From assembly GCA_003170135.1 (NCBI GenBank), contig PMZR01000125.1, positions 97,019 to 161,018 on the forward strand: DNA of 64,000 nucleotides, written 5' to 3'. Below the pieces are notes generated by a model. The model was not told where the DNA came from and did no database searches. It saw only the letters and a program-made list of their open reading frames with translations. The first letter of the stretch is position 1, and each line of letters starts with the position of its first letter. This document shows, in pieces, positions 18,376 through 26,309 of the stretch. The DNA comes from Acidobacteriota bacterium. Its GTDB lineage: Bacteria > Acidobacteriota > Vicinamibacteria > Vicinamibacterales > Fen-181. Made by a program: the position numbers and the translations under genes.

Positions 18376-20871
18376 GTGAAGACGATCGAGAGCGTACTGG
18401 TTCCGAGTCGACACACCTACGCGGGCGTGTTCATGGTCGCGCTGGCGACGCTGATGTACGAGGTCCTGCTCACGCGGATCTTCAGCGTCACCATGTATTA
18501 CCATTTCGCGTTCGTCGCCATCTCGGTGGCGATGTTCGGGATGACCGTCGGCGCCCTCGCGGTCTTCCTGAGCCCGCGCACCTTCACAAACGAGCGCACG
18601 AAGCGGCTCCTCGCCCGGGCGGCCGTGGCGTTTCCCTGGGCCCTGGTTCTCAGCTTTCTCACGCAACTCTCGATTCCGTTCCGCATCCAGCCCTCGATCG
18701 TCGCGCTCTACGCGATCGTCTTCACCTACGCGGTCATCGCCGTGCCGTTCGCGGTCAGCGGCATCTGTGTCTCGCTGGCGCTGACCCGGTTCACGAGCAA
18801 GGTGAGCCAGGTGTATGCGGCCGACCTGGCGGGGGCCGCGCTCGGGTGTGTGCTCCTGATCTTCGTGCTGGAGGTGACCGACGCCGCAACGTCGGTCTTC
18901 GTCGTCGCCTCGCTGGCCGGGGTTGGCGCGGTGTTCCTGGCGCTCGACTCCGGTTCCCGCGCGCTGAAACGGTTCGCGGTCGCGACGACGCTGCTGCTGG
19001 CGCTCTTTTCGGCGGTGCACACGGTCTTCGTGTGGAAGCAGTTCCCGGTGTTGCGCATCCTCTACATCAAGGGGCAGCTCGAAGCGCGGCCGCTCTACGA
19101 GAAATGGAACTCGTACTCGCGCGTGCGGGTGAACGGCAATCAGGATCAGCAGGAAGCGCCGTACACGTGGGGCCTCAGCGCCCGGTATCCCGCCGACCGG
19201 ACGGTGAAGCAACTGCACATGGACATCGACGTGAGCGCGGGCACGGTGATGACCCGGTTCGACGGCACCTTCGACACGCTCGATTTCCTCAAGTTCGACG
19301 CGACCAACATCGGCTACCACATCCGGCCCGACGGCCAGGTCCTCGTGGTGGGCACCGGCGGCGGACGCGACATCCTCTCGGCCCTGGCGTTCGGCGCGAA
19401 GTCGGTCGTGGGCGTCGAGTTGAACAGGGACATCATCGCGACGCTGAACGGACGGTTCGGGGACTTCACCGGGCACCTCGATCGCAACCCGCGCGTCCGC
19501 TTCGTCAACGACGAGGCGCGCAGCTATATCGCGCGCGAGAACCACCGGTTCGACGTCATCCAGATCTCGCTCATCGACACGTGGGCGGCCACCGCCGCCG
19601 GCGCCTTCGTGCTCACCGAGAACTCCCTCTACACGACCGACGCCTGGCGCATCTTCCTGACGCACCTGACCGATCGCGGGGTGCTCAGCGTGTCGCGCTG
19701 GTACATGGCGGATCAGCCCGCCGAGGTCTATCGGCTGGTGGCGCTGGCGGCGACGTCGCTGAAGCAGCTGGGCGTGGACAATCCGCGCAACAACATCGTC
19801 ATCATTCGCAACATGGCGGTGCAACGGCGCCGGGGCACGCCCGAGAACGCGACCAATTCCGGCGTCGGCACGATCCTCGTCTCCCGGCAGCCATTCTCGC
19901 CGGCCGACCTCGATCGCCTCGAGGAAGTGTCGCGCGCGCAGGGCTTCGACGTGGCGCTCAGCCCGCGCTTCGCGCTGGACGGGACGTTCGCGCGCATCGC
20001 GTCCGGTCGGGATCTGCAACCCTTCATCGACGCCTTCCCGCTCAACATCGCCGCGCCCACCGACGACAGCCCGTTCTTCTTCCACATGCTGCGGCTGCGC
20101 GACATCCTCCGATGGAGCGTCATGCCGCCGAGCGTGCGCAACCTGAATACGCAGGCGGTCTTCGTGCTCGGCGCGCTCCTCGCGTCGGTGCTGTCGCTGA
20201 CGGTCCTCTGCATCTTCGTGCCGCTGCGCATCGCGTCGAAGACGATGCCGGTGAAAGGCAACGGCTGGCTGCTGGCGTTCTTCGCCGCCATCGGCCTCGG
20301 CTTCATGCTCGTCGAGACGTCGCAGATGCAGCGCCTGATCATCGTCCTCGGCCATCCCACCTACGCGCTGTCGGTCGTGCTGTTCTCGCTGCTGCTCTCG
20401 AGCGGCGTCGGCAGCTACCTGACCGAGCGCGTGGACGGGTCGCAGGCCGGACGCTCGGGCGTCATTCGCCTGGGTACGCTGCTGGTCCTGCTCGTCGTGT
20501 TCGGCGCGGTGACGCCGTTGCTCGTGCGGTCCTTCGAGGGTTCGCCTACCGCCGTCCGCATCGTCGTGGCGGTGGCGATCCTGATGCCGCTCGGCCTCTT
20601 CATGGGGATGGCGTTTCCGCTCGGTATGAAGGTCGCCGCCCGACGCGCGCCCGCCCTGACGCCGTGGCTGTGGGGCGCAAACGGCGCGACGTCCGTGCTG
20701 GCCTCGGTCCTGACGGTGGCCATCGCCATGACGTGGACGATCTCGACGGCGTTCTGGGCAGGATTCGCCTGTTACGGCGTGGCGGTTGCGGCGTTCTGGA
20801 AGGCGGCACAGCTCGAGCAGGCGCCGGCGAACGTGCAGGGGACGGGCGAGGAACAACCCAGTCTCGCGTGA
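18376..20871 (+). CDS. Membrane protein with spermidine-synthase-like domain
   Basis: 831 residues from GTG 18376 (SD AAGGAGAGG). About six hydrophobic helices (residues 15-220) precede a Rossmann methyltransferase-like core at about 320-470 with VLVVGTGGGRD, VVGVELN and NDEARSYI, the layout of polyamine aminopropyltransferases. Another six or so helices occupy residues 590-815. This fused architecture is known as a spermidine-synthase-like membrane family, often annotated SpeE. Against true SpeE function, the catalytic D-S/T-x-D-P segment is replaced by LIDTWAATAAGAF, lacking the second Asp and Pro. Substrate is therefore open; a small nucleophile modification at the membrane is possible. 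Stands alone, convergent with the next gene (7 bp gap with a small hairpin). Confidence 0.75.
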   Translation: MKTIESVLVPSRHTYAGVFMVALATLMYEVLLTRIFSVTMYYHFAFVAISVAMFGMTVGALAVFLSPRTFTNERTKRLLARAAVAFPWALVLSFLTQLSIPFRIQPSIVALYAIVFTYAVIAVPFAVSGICVSLALTRFTSKVSQVYAADLAGAALGCVLLIFVLEVTDAATSVFVVASLAGVGAVFLALDSGSRALKRFAVATTLLLALFSAVHTVFVWKQFPVLRILYIKGQLEARPLYEKWNSYSRVRVNGNQDQQEAPYTWGLSARYPADRTVKQLHMDIDVSAGTVMTRFDGTFDTLDFLKFDATNIGYHIRPDGQVLVVGTGGGRDILSALAFGAKSVVGVELNRDIIATLNGRFGDFTGHLDRNPRVRFVNDEARSYIARENHRFDVIQISLIDTWAATAAGAFVLTENSLYTTDAWRIFLTHLTDRGVLSVSRWYMADQPAEVYRLVALAATSLKQLGVDNPRNNIVIIRNMAVQRRRGTPENATNSGVGTILVSRQPFSPADLDRLEEVSRAQGFDVALSPRFALDGTFARIASGRDLQPFIDAFPLNIAAPTDDSPFFFHMLRLRDILRWSVMPPSVRNLNTQAVFVLGALLASVLSLTVLCIFVPLRIASKTMPVKGNGWLLAFFAAIGLGFMLVETSQMQRLIIVLGHPTYALSVVLFSLLLSSGVGSYLTERVDGSQAGRSGVIRLGTLLVLLVVFGAVTPLLVRSFEGSPTAVRIVVAVAILMPLGLFMGMAFPLGMKVAARRAPALTPWLWGANGATSVLASVLTVAIAMTWTISTAFWAGFACYGVAVAAFWKAAQLEQAPANVQGTGEEQPSLA

Positions 20872-20878
20872 GCGGGCG

Positions 20879-21862
20879 TCACCCGCGGCCGATCGAGCGG
20901 GGGACTTCGGCGTCGGCGGCGGCCGGCTGTGCGAAGATCCACATCACGCCGGGCAGCAGCAGCGGAAACATCGGCACGAAGATCCTCGCCTCGATCACCT
21001 TCGAAATGAGAAAGCAGACGAGGACGCACGCGGCCGCCACGGGAACCAGCCGCTTGATGAACGTCGGGACGCCCGGCGCCCGGCTGGCGCGCACGGCGAG
21101 CCAGGTCGGGACCACCAGCAACACCAGCCAGAAGTACCCGAACACACGGCGGTACGGGTCGTAGCCCGGCGGCACCGGCTTGAAGGCGTCCAGGTTCTGC
21201 CACAGCATCAGGTACTCGTACGACTGGAAGCCGCGGATCCAGCGCAGCCCGGCGTACACCGCGAGCCAGGTGAACGCGTAGCCGGCCAGTCGCGCCAGAT
21301 TTGCGCGCGACCAGTTTCCCGGCAGCCGGTCACACGCCCACAGGACGACCAGGAACGCCGCCGTCTCGCGATTCAATGTCGCGACGACGAGGACGAAGAA
21401 GAACAGCAGGTCGTTCCTGCGCGCGATGAGCAGGCAGCCGAGCGTGAAGAGGAAGAGCTCCGGGAAGCTGTCCGGGTTCGCCCAGCCGTTCGTGCAGGTC
21501 AGTGGGAGCAGGGCCGCGACGCCGAGCGTGCCGCCAACGGCGGCCCCGGGCGAGTACCAGTGCCGCGCGTAGGCGTGCAGCGCGACCAGCGCGGCGTAGA
21601 TGAAGACCAACCTCGTGACGAGGAAGCCGATGAGTGGATCGACGCCGGTGGTGCGCGTGAAGAGATCGATGAGGAATGGGGCCAGGACCCGGTAGCTGGC
21701 GGGGGCGCCGTACGTGCCGTTCAGCACTCCCGGGATGTACTGGGTGACCGGGTAGGTCTGCAGGTTGCCCGGCCTGACCCTGAAATCAACGAAGCCGACG
21801 GCTACGGCAACGCCGAAGTACAGGACCATCGCGAGCCGATCCTGTGGCGTCACGCGGGTCAT
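20879..21862 (-). CDS. Unrecognised multipass membrane protein
   Basis: 327 residues from ATG 21862; a longer frame to 22024 adds a non-hydrophobic, Arg/His-rich stretch and is rejected. About eight to nine hydrophobic segments. A first loop with RVRPGNLQTYPVTQYIPG and a later LNRETAAFLVVLW segment are notable. The topology, size and neighbourhood suggest a GT-C-like or EpsG-like envelope protein, but I recognise no defining motif and do not assign a function. Its stop lies 7 bp from the end of the convergent spermidine-synthase-like gene. A dyad overlapping TATA-like hexamers lies about 80-100 bp upstream of its start. Confidence 0.6.
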   Translation of the reverse strand: MTRVTPQDRLAMVLYFGVAVAVGFVDFRVRPGNLQTYPVTQYIPGVLNGTYGAPASYRVLAPFLIDLFTRTTGVDPLIGFLVTRLVFIYAALVALHAYARHWYSPGAAVGGTLGVAALLPLTCTNGWANPDSFPELFLFTLGCLLIARRNDLLFFFVLVVATLNRETAAFLVVLWACDRLPGNWSRANLARLAGYAFTWLAVYAGLRWIRGFQSYEYLMLWQNLDAFKPVPPGYDPYRRVFGYFWLVLLVVPTWLAVRASRAPGVPTFIKRLVPVAAACVLVCFLISKVIEARIFVPMFPLLLPGVMWIFAQPAAADAEVPRSIGRG

Positions 21863-22164
21863 CGATTGGCGCCCGTCAACCAACGGGGAACGGGCCGAAA
21901 CGGTGTCCAGATGCGCGGCTCCCTGGTGAGAGAAGCGATGCGCCGACACTATAACATGGTGTCGGGCGTGCCCCGGAGCGACGCGCGTGCTGCCGAGTCC
22001 TGACGGGATGCGGCGCGCCGGCAACGGCGCCGCTCGCGATGTCGATGGAACGCCGCGGCGAGTCTGAGGTATAACCGACAGTCCCCGATGGCCGGATCTC
22101 CATGGTCCTTGCGGTATCGTTCTCGGGAAGCCATGGCCATCGACGGCAACCGAAGAGGTGAGAC
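21863..22164. other. 302 bp divergent intergenic region
   Basis: No gene is seen. It holds a 7-bp dyad with 9-nt loop (21943-21965) and a TATAAC hexamer at 22070-22075 that could serve the plus-strand operon. No matching -35 is present for either, so promoter calls are tentative. Confidence 0.4.
21943..21965. promoter_or_regulatory. Operator-like dyad overlapping TATA-like hexamers
   Basis: CCGACAC and GTGTCGG are exact complements flanking TATAACATG. The loop includes TATAAC on plus and, with one stem base pair, TATAGT on minus, so a protein bound to the dyad would cover a potential -10 in either direction. It lies between divergent genes. No -35 is recognisable. Confidence 0.3.
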
Positions 22165-22662
22165 GTGCCGATAGCCGACAGCGTGAGACTCGGAGAAGGT
22201 GTGCAGATCTTCCACCCGGCGCTCGTCAACCTCTACGGCTGCGCGGTCGGCGATGGGACGAAGATCGGGGCGTTCGTGGAGATCCAGAAGAACGCCGAGG
22301 TCGGGAAACGCTGCAAGATCTCGTCGCACAGCTTCGTCTGCGAAGGGGTGACGATCGAAGACGACGTGTTCGTCGGCCACGGCGTCATGTTCATCAACGA
22401 CAAGTACCCGCGCGCCACCGCGGGCGGGAAACTGCAGACCGAGGACGACTGGACGGTCGTTGCGACGGTCGTCAAACAGGGAGCGTCGATCGGCAGCGGC
22501 GCCGTGATCCTCTGCGGTGTCGTCATCGGCCGTGACGCGCTCGTCGGAGCGGGAGCGGTGGTCACGCGCGACGTTCCTGACGGTGCTCGCGTCGCCGGCG
22601 TGCCCGCGCGTCTCATGGCCCGTGCGGGTGCCTCGAGCGGACCGGAACCGCGGACGCGTTGA
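22165..22662 (+). CDS. Hexapeptide-repeat (LbetaH) acyltransferase, WbpD-like
   Basis: 165 residues from GTG 22165 (AGAGGTGAG upstream). The protein is built of isoleucine-patch hexapeptides (VGDGTK IGAFVE IQKNAE VGKRCK ISSHSF) forming a left-handed parallel beta-helix trimer. The HGVMFINDKYPRA segment is shared with acetyl-CoA-dependent N-acetyltransferases of the WbpD/WlbB type that acetylate the 3-amino group of UDP-2-acetamido-3-amino uronates. The Asn-Asp in that loop lies near the catalytic site in those enzymes. First gene of the plus-strand operon that also holds a Gfo/Idh dehydrogenase and a DegT aminotransferase, the other two steps of this route, which strengthens the call. Acceptor specificity is inferred. 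Confidence 0.8.
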   Translation: MPIADSVRLGEGVQIFHPALVNLYGCAVGDGTKIGAFVEIQKNAEVGKRCKISSHSFVCEGVTIEDDVFVGHGVMFINDKYPRATAGGKLQTEDDWTVVATVVKQGASIGSGAVILCGVVIGRDALVGAGAVVTRDVPDGARVAGVPARLMARAGASSGPEPRTR

Positions 22663-22768
22663 CGGCACGGGTGGATCGAGTGGCACCCTCCAGGCCGCGA
22701 TCGCTGGGGTATCATGCGGGGACCATGGCCCATGGTGGGCATCGCGCGATGACGAAGACGAACGAGTC

Positions 22769-24409
22769 GTGACGAGGATCAAGGAAGCGGCCGTCCATCG
22801 GTCGAACACCCGTACGGTCGTCCTCATCGGCCTGGCCCTGGTCGCGGGGCTGGCGCTGGCGATCCGCATTCCGTCGATTGCCGAGCCGCTCGGCGTCGAT
22901 CAATGCTTCTGGGCCTCGAGCGCCCGCGGACTCGCCCGCGGCCAGATGCTGTACGTCGACCTGTGGGACCACAAGCCCCCGGGGACGACGATCGCGTATC
23001 TCGCCGCGTTCAGCCTGCTGGGCTGGACGCCGGCCGCCGTCGCTTGGGCCGACATCCTGGCTTCTTCCGCCACCGCCCTGCTTCTCTTCCTCATCGTCCG
23101 CCGCGTAGGCGGCGTCGCGATGGGGATCGTGGCCGCGGCGCTCTACACGACGCTGACGATGCCGGCGTGGCTGTACCGACACGGCGGGATCGGCGAGCGC
23201 GCGGTCGCCGAGACGTTCATCGCGCTGCTGGTGGCGATGGCCGCCTGGTCGGCGACGCACCTTATCGGCGATGGTGGGACGGGACATCACCGTGGGACCG
23301 CGCTGTTCGCTGCCGGGATGGGTGCGTGCGCCGGGGCGGCGGTGATGTTCAAGCCAAACGCCGGGCTGTATTTCGTGGCGCTGCTGTTGTGGGTCGCGTT
23401 CTACCGGCGAAAGCCGGAAATCGGCGTCGTCCGCATTGCCGTCATCGCCGCGCTTGGTTCGGCGATCGTGCCGCTCGCGACGCTGGTGTGGCTGTGGAGC
23501 CGGGGCGCGCTGCCGCAGGCCTGGGTGGCGCTCGTCGATTTCAACCGGATGTACGTGTCTCAGGGGCTCACCCTGCGCGGCTACACGCTCGACTTTGCAA
23601 AGGCCGTGTGGCTGCGCATGAAGACCGACCCGCTGTGGCTCGCAGGCGGCATCGGGGCGCTGGTGGCGACCTGGGAGCTGCTGCGTTCGCGCAGCCTGGA
23701 CGCGGTCTGCGCGCTTGCCATCGCCTGGGGCGCTGCGGCCGCGCTGGCAATCGTGGCGAACGGGGCGCGGTTGTTCCCGACCTACTTCATCCAGGCGTTC
23801 GCGCCGCTCGCGGTGCTGGCCGCCTGGCTGTTTGCCGGCGCCGGGCGGCGCGGGCTCGTCGGCCGCCTCGCTGCGTTGGTCGCCGCCGTCCTGATGATCG
23901 CGCTGCTCGTCCAGCGACACTACCCGGCCAAGGTGTACGGGTCCGCCCGCGACGACCTCGACCAGCTCCGGGGCCGCTCGGATCGCGAGGCGTACCTGCA
24001 GACGTTCGGCGGATTCGCGAACGCACGCGGCTACTCGGCGTGGGCAAACGACCAGCTCGCCGCGTTCGTGCGTGCGCATACGAACCCGGACGACCTCATC
24101 TACCTGTTCGGCATCAACGGCGCCGGCATCTACTTCGCCGCCGATCGGCTCACGGCGCATCGCTTCCTGCGGGTCAACTTCTACGTGCTGGGGGATTTTC
24201 CCGATCCGCGCTTCCATCTGGCATCGGTCACCCGGGAGCTCGCGATGAAACGCCCGGTGTATCTGATCTTCGAACGGCTGTACTCTCCGCCGGCGCTCGG
24301 TGACGCGAGCGAGCGCCTCCCGCAGCAGCCGGACGTCGCCAGGTTGCTCGAGTCGTACAGGTTCGAGAAACAGATCGAGGATTTCGGGATCTACCGGCGC
24401 ATGAATTGA
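22769..24409 (+). CDS. GT-C membrane glycosyltransferase with DxWDxKPP motif
   Basis: 546 residues from GTG 22769; upstream codons in frame lie in the acetyltransferase gene and are not protein-like. First helix (residues 12-30) is followed by GVDQCFWASSARGLARG and DLWDHKPPG, matching the paralogue at 2435-4021. FKPNAG, NGARLFPTYFIQAF and about ten helices follow, then a soluble C-terminus that includes YLFGINGAGIYFAADR. Proposed role: outer-face sugar transfer from a polyprenyl carrier; the Asp of VDQ is the candidate catalytic base. Next gene downstream is a GT2 that could make the donor. Sugar identity unknown. Confidence 0.75.
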   Translation: MTRIKEAAVHRSNTRTVVLIGLALVAGLALAIRIPSIAEPLGVDQCFWASSARGLARGQMLYVDLWDHKPPGTTIAYLAAFSLLGWTPAAVAWADILASSATALLLFLIVRRVGGVAMGIVAAALYTTLTMPAWLYRHGGIGERAVAETFIALLVAMAAWSATHLIGDGGTGHHRGTALFAAGMGACAGAAVMFKPNAGLYFVALLLWVAFYRRKPEIGVVRIAVIAALGSAIVPLATLVWLWSRGALPQAWVALVDFNRMYVSQGLTLRGYTLDFAKAVWLRMKTDPLWLAGGIGALVATWELLRSRSLDAVCALAIAWGAAAALAIVANGARLFPTYFIQAFAPLAVLAAWLFAGAGRRGLVGRLAALVAAVLMIALLVQRHYPAKVYGSARDDLDQLRGRSDREAYLQTFGGFANARGYSAWANDQLAAFVRAHTNPDDLIYLFGINGAGIYFAADRLTAHRFLRVNFYVLGDFPDPRFHLASVTRELAMKRPVYLIFERLYSPPALGDASERLPQQPDVARLLESYRFEKQIEDFGIYRRMN

Positions 24410-24480
24410 CCGGGGCGGGTGAGGGCGGGCACCGGATCCTTGGTGCCGGGATTGAACAGGATGAGGGACAAGGAAACGGC

Positions 24481-25224
24481 GTGCTGACAGCCCTGTCGAT
24501 CGTGGTGCCTGCCTATAACGAGGCGTCCACGATCGAGTCCGTCGTGATCGAGGCGCTCTCGGTCGGCCCGCGGGTCGCGCGCGAGATCGAGGTGCTCGTG
24601 TGCGACGACGGCTCGAAGGACGAGACGTACCGGGTGCTCGGCAACGTCGCGAGCCGGGACGCGCGCGTGCGCGTGCTCCACCGCGCGACCAACCGAGGCA
24701 TCGAGGCGAGCCTGCGCGCGCTGTATGCCGCCGCGCGACACGAGTACATCTTCATCATCAGTGCCGACCGGCAATGGCCGATGACCTCGATGGTGCCGCT
24801 CGCGCAGGCGGTCGAGGCCGGCGCCGATCTCGCCGTGGGAACCCGCCGCAACAAGCGGGCGGTCTACTCGATCTATCGGCGCCTCGTGTCGTGGATCTAC
24901 GCGGCCGCCGTCCGGGTGCTCGGATCGCCGGTCGGCGATCCCGGTTCGATCAAGCTCGGGCGCGCCGACTGCTTCCGTCTCCCCGTCGTCTCAAAGGGAG
25001 CCTTCTCGGAGGCCGAGCGCCTCGTCCGCGCCGCGCGGGCCCGGTACCGGCTGGTCGCCTGCGATGTCGAGTTCCATTCCCGCCGCAGCGGGAAAGCGAC
25101 GGGCGCCAAGCCGGCGCTCGTGGCCGAGGCCGCGGCCGACTTGTTACGGACGTGCTCGTCGCTGGCGCTTGGCCGTCCCCGCCCCGCACCCACTCGGCCG
25201 GAGGCCGGCCTCGTGATAGGATGA
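24481..25224 (+). CDS. GT2 glycosyltransferase
   Basis: 247 residues from GTG 24481, preceded by AAGGAA at 6-nt spacing; earlier TTG starts in frame have no SD. N-terminal LSIVVPAYNEAST, VLVCDDGSKDET and an ISADRQWPM segment in the place of the usual DADxxxP. The DxD site reads A-D-R here, so the metal ligand is a single Asp, as seen in some GT2 members. GTRRNKRAVYSIYRR follows. No C-terminal helices are evident. It likely transfers sugar to a polyprenyl phosphate or nascent glycan on the cytoplasmic face. Lies 71 bp after the GT-C gene and 74 bp before the dehydrogenase in the same operon. Confidence 0.75.
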   Translation: MLTALSIVVPAYNEASTIESVVIEALSVGPRVAREIEVLVCDDGSKDETYRVLGNVASRDARVRVLHRATNRGIEASLRALYAAARHEYIFIISADRQWPMTSMVPLAQAVEAGADLAVGTRRNKRAVYSIYRRLVSWIYAAAVRVLGSPVGDPGSIKLGRADCFRLPVVSKGAFSEAERLVRAARARYRLVACDVEFHSRRSGKATGAKPALVAEAAADLLRTCSSLALGRPRPAPTRPEAGLVIG

Positions 25225-25298
25225 GCGGTCGCCCGGGCCTCCCTTCGCCCGATGCCTTCCCCCGAAATCCAGTGGCTCCATCAGAGCCAGAGGACCAC

Positions 25299-26300
25299 AT
25301 GAAGATCGGCGTCATCGGCTACGGCTACTGGGGTCCGAACCTCGTCCGCAATTTCATGGAAATCGAGGGCGTCGAGCTGGCGTGCTGCGTGGATCAGCGC
25401 CCGGAGCGCCGCGCCCTGGTGGCGCGCCGCTACCCCCTCGCGCGCGTCGCCGCCACGCCAGCCGAGGTGCTCGACGATCCATCCGTGGAAGCGGTGGTGA
25501 TCGCGACGCCTGTATCGACGCATCACGGCTTTGCGCGCGAAGCGCTGCTGCGCGGCAAGCACGTGCTCGTCGAGAAGCCCATGACGCGCACCGTCCAAGA
25601 GGCGGAGGAGCTGATGACGCTCGCCGACAAGGCGGGCGTGGTGCTGATGGTGGACCACACCTTCATCTACACGGGCGCGGTGCGCAAGATCAAAGAGATC
25701 GTGGAGAAGGGCGACCTGGGGGACCTGTACTACCTGGATTCGGTGCGCATCAACCTCGGCCTGTTCCAGCACGACGTGGACGTCATCTCCGACCTGGCGC
25801 CGCACGATCTGGCCATCCTGACGCACCTGGTCGCCGAGCGGCCCCGCTTCGTGTCGGCCATCGGCGCCGATCACACCGGCAGCGGCCACGCCGACGTCGC
25901 CTACATGACGGTGCAGTTCCCGAACAACCTCCTGGCCCACCTGCACGTCAACTGGCTCTCGCCCGTCAAGATCCGCCAGATGGTCATCGGCGGCACCAGG
26001 CAGATGCTCGTCTACAACGACATGGAACCGACCGAAAAGGTGCGCGTGTACGACCGCGGCGTGACCGTGACGACGCAGGAGGGCATCTATCAGACGCTGG
26101 TGGATTACCGCACGGGCGACGTGTGGGCGCCGAAGATCGACAACCGCGAGGCGCTGGCGGTCGAGTGCCAGCACTTCGTCGATTGCGTCCGGTCGGGCAG
26201 GAAGCCGCTCACCAGCGCGGCGGATGGCCTGACGGTCGTGAGGCTGCTCGAAGCCGCGGCGCGATCGCTCGGGTGTGGCGGCACGCGCGTGGAGATGTGA
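25299..26300 (+). CDS. Gfo/Idh/MocA-family NAD-dependent sugar dehydrogenase, WbpB-like
   Basis: 333 residues from ATG 25299 (AGAGGA upstream). N-terminal Rossmann fold with GVIGYGYWGPNLVRNF, and the family's EKPM at residues 92-95 whose Lys contacts NAD and substrate. SDLAPHDLAIL supplies the His of the active site. The GYGYWGPNL variant is common among oxidoreductases encoded beside WbpE aminotransferases and WbpD acetyltransferases; those oxidise the C3 hydroxyl of UDP-GlcNAc or UDP-GlcNAcA. Such neighbours are present in this operon, so a 3-keto sugar nucleotide is the proposed product. No UDP-sugar 6-dehydrogenase (WbpA) is in the window, so the uronate status is unsettled. Confidence 0.85.
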   Translation: MKIGVIGYGYWGPNLVRNFMEIEGVELACCVDQRPERRALVARRYPLARVAATPAEVLDDPSVEAVVIATPVSTHHGFAREALLRGKHVLVEKPMTRTVQEAEELMTLADKAGVVLMVDHTFIYTGAVRKIKEIVEKGDLGDLYYLDSVRINLGLFQHDVDVISDLAPHDLAILTHLVAERPRFVSAIGADHTGSGHADVAYMTVQFPNNLLAHLHVNWLSPVKIRQMVIGGTRQMLVYNDMEPTEKVRVYDRGVTVTTQEGIYQTLVDYRTGDVWAPKIDNREALAVECQHFVDCVRSGRKPLTSAADGLTVVRLLEAAARSLGCGGTRVEM

Positions 26301-26309
26301 TCAGGGCCT

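Noticed and set aside
18082-20856. Long minus-strand open frame opposite the spermidine-synthase-like gene
   Set aside because: Highly charged, domain-less translation; the plus strand encodes a coherent membrane enzyme.
20872-20886. GCGGG-CGTCA-CCCGC hairpin between the convergent genes at 20871 and 20879
   Set aside because: Stem of only five bp and it overlaps the end of the minus-strand gene; noted but not called a terminator.
24429-24452. GGCACC/GGTGCC stem-loop between the GT-C and GT2 genes
   Set aside because: Six-bp stem, no T-run and the GT2 gene follows closely; too weak to call a terminator.
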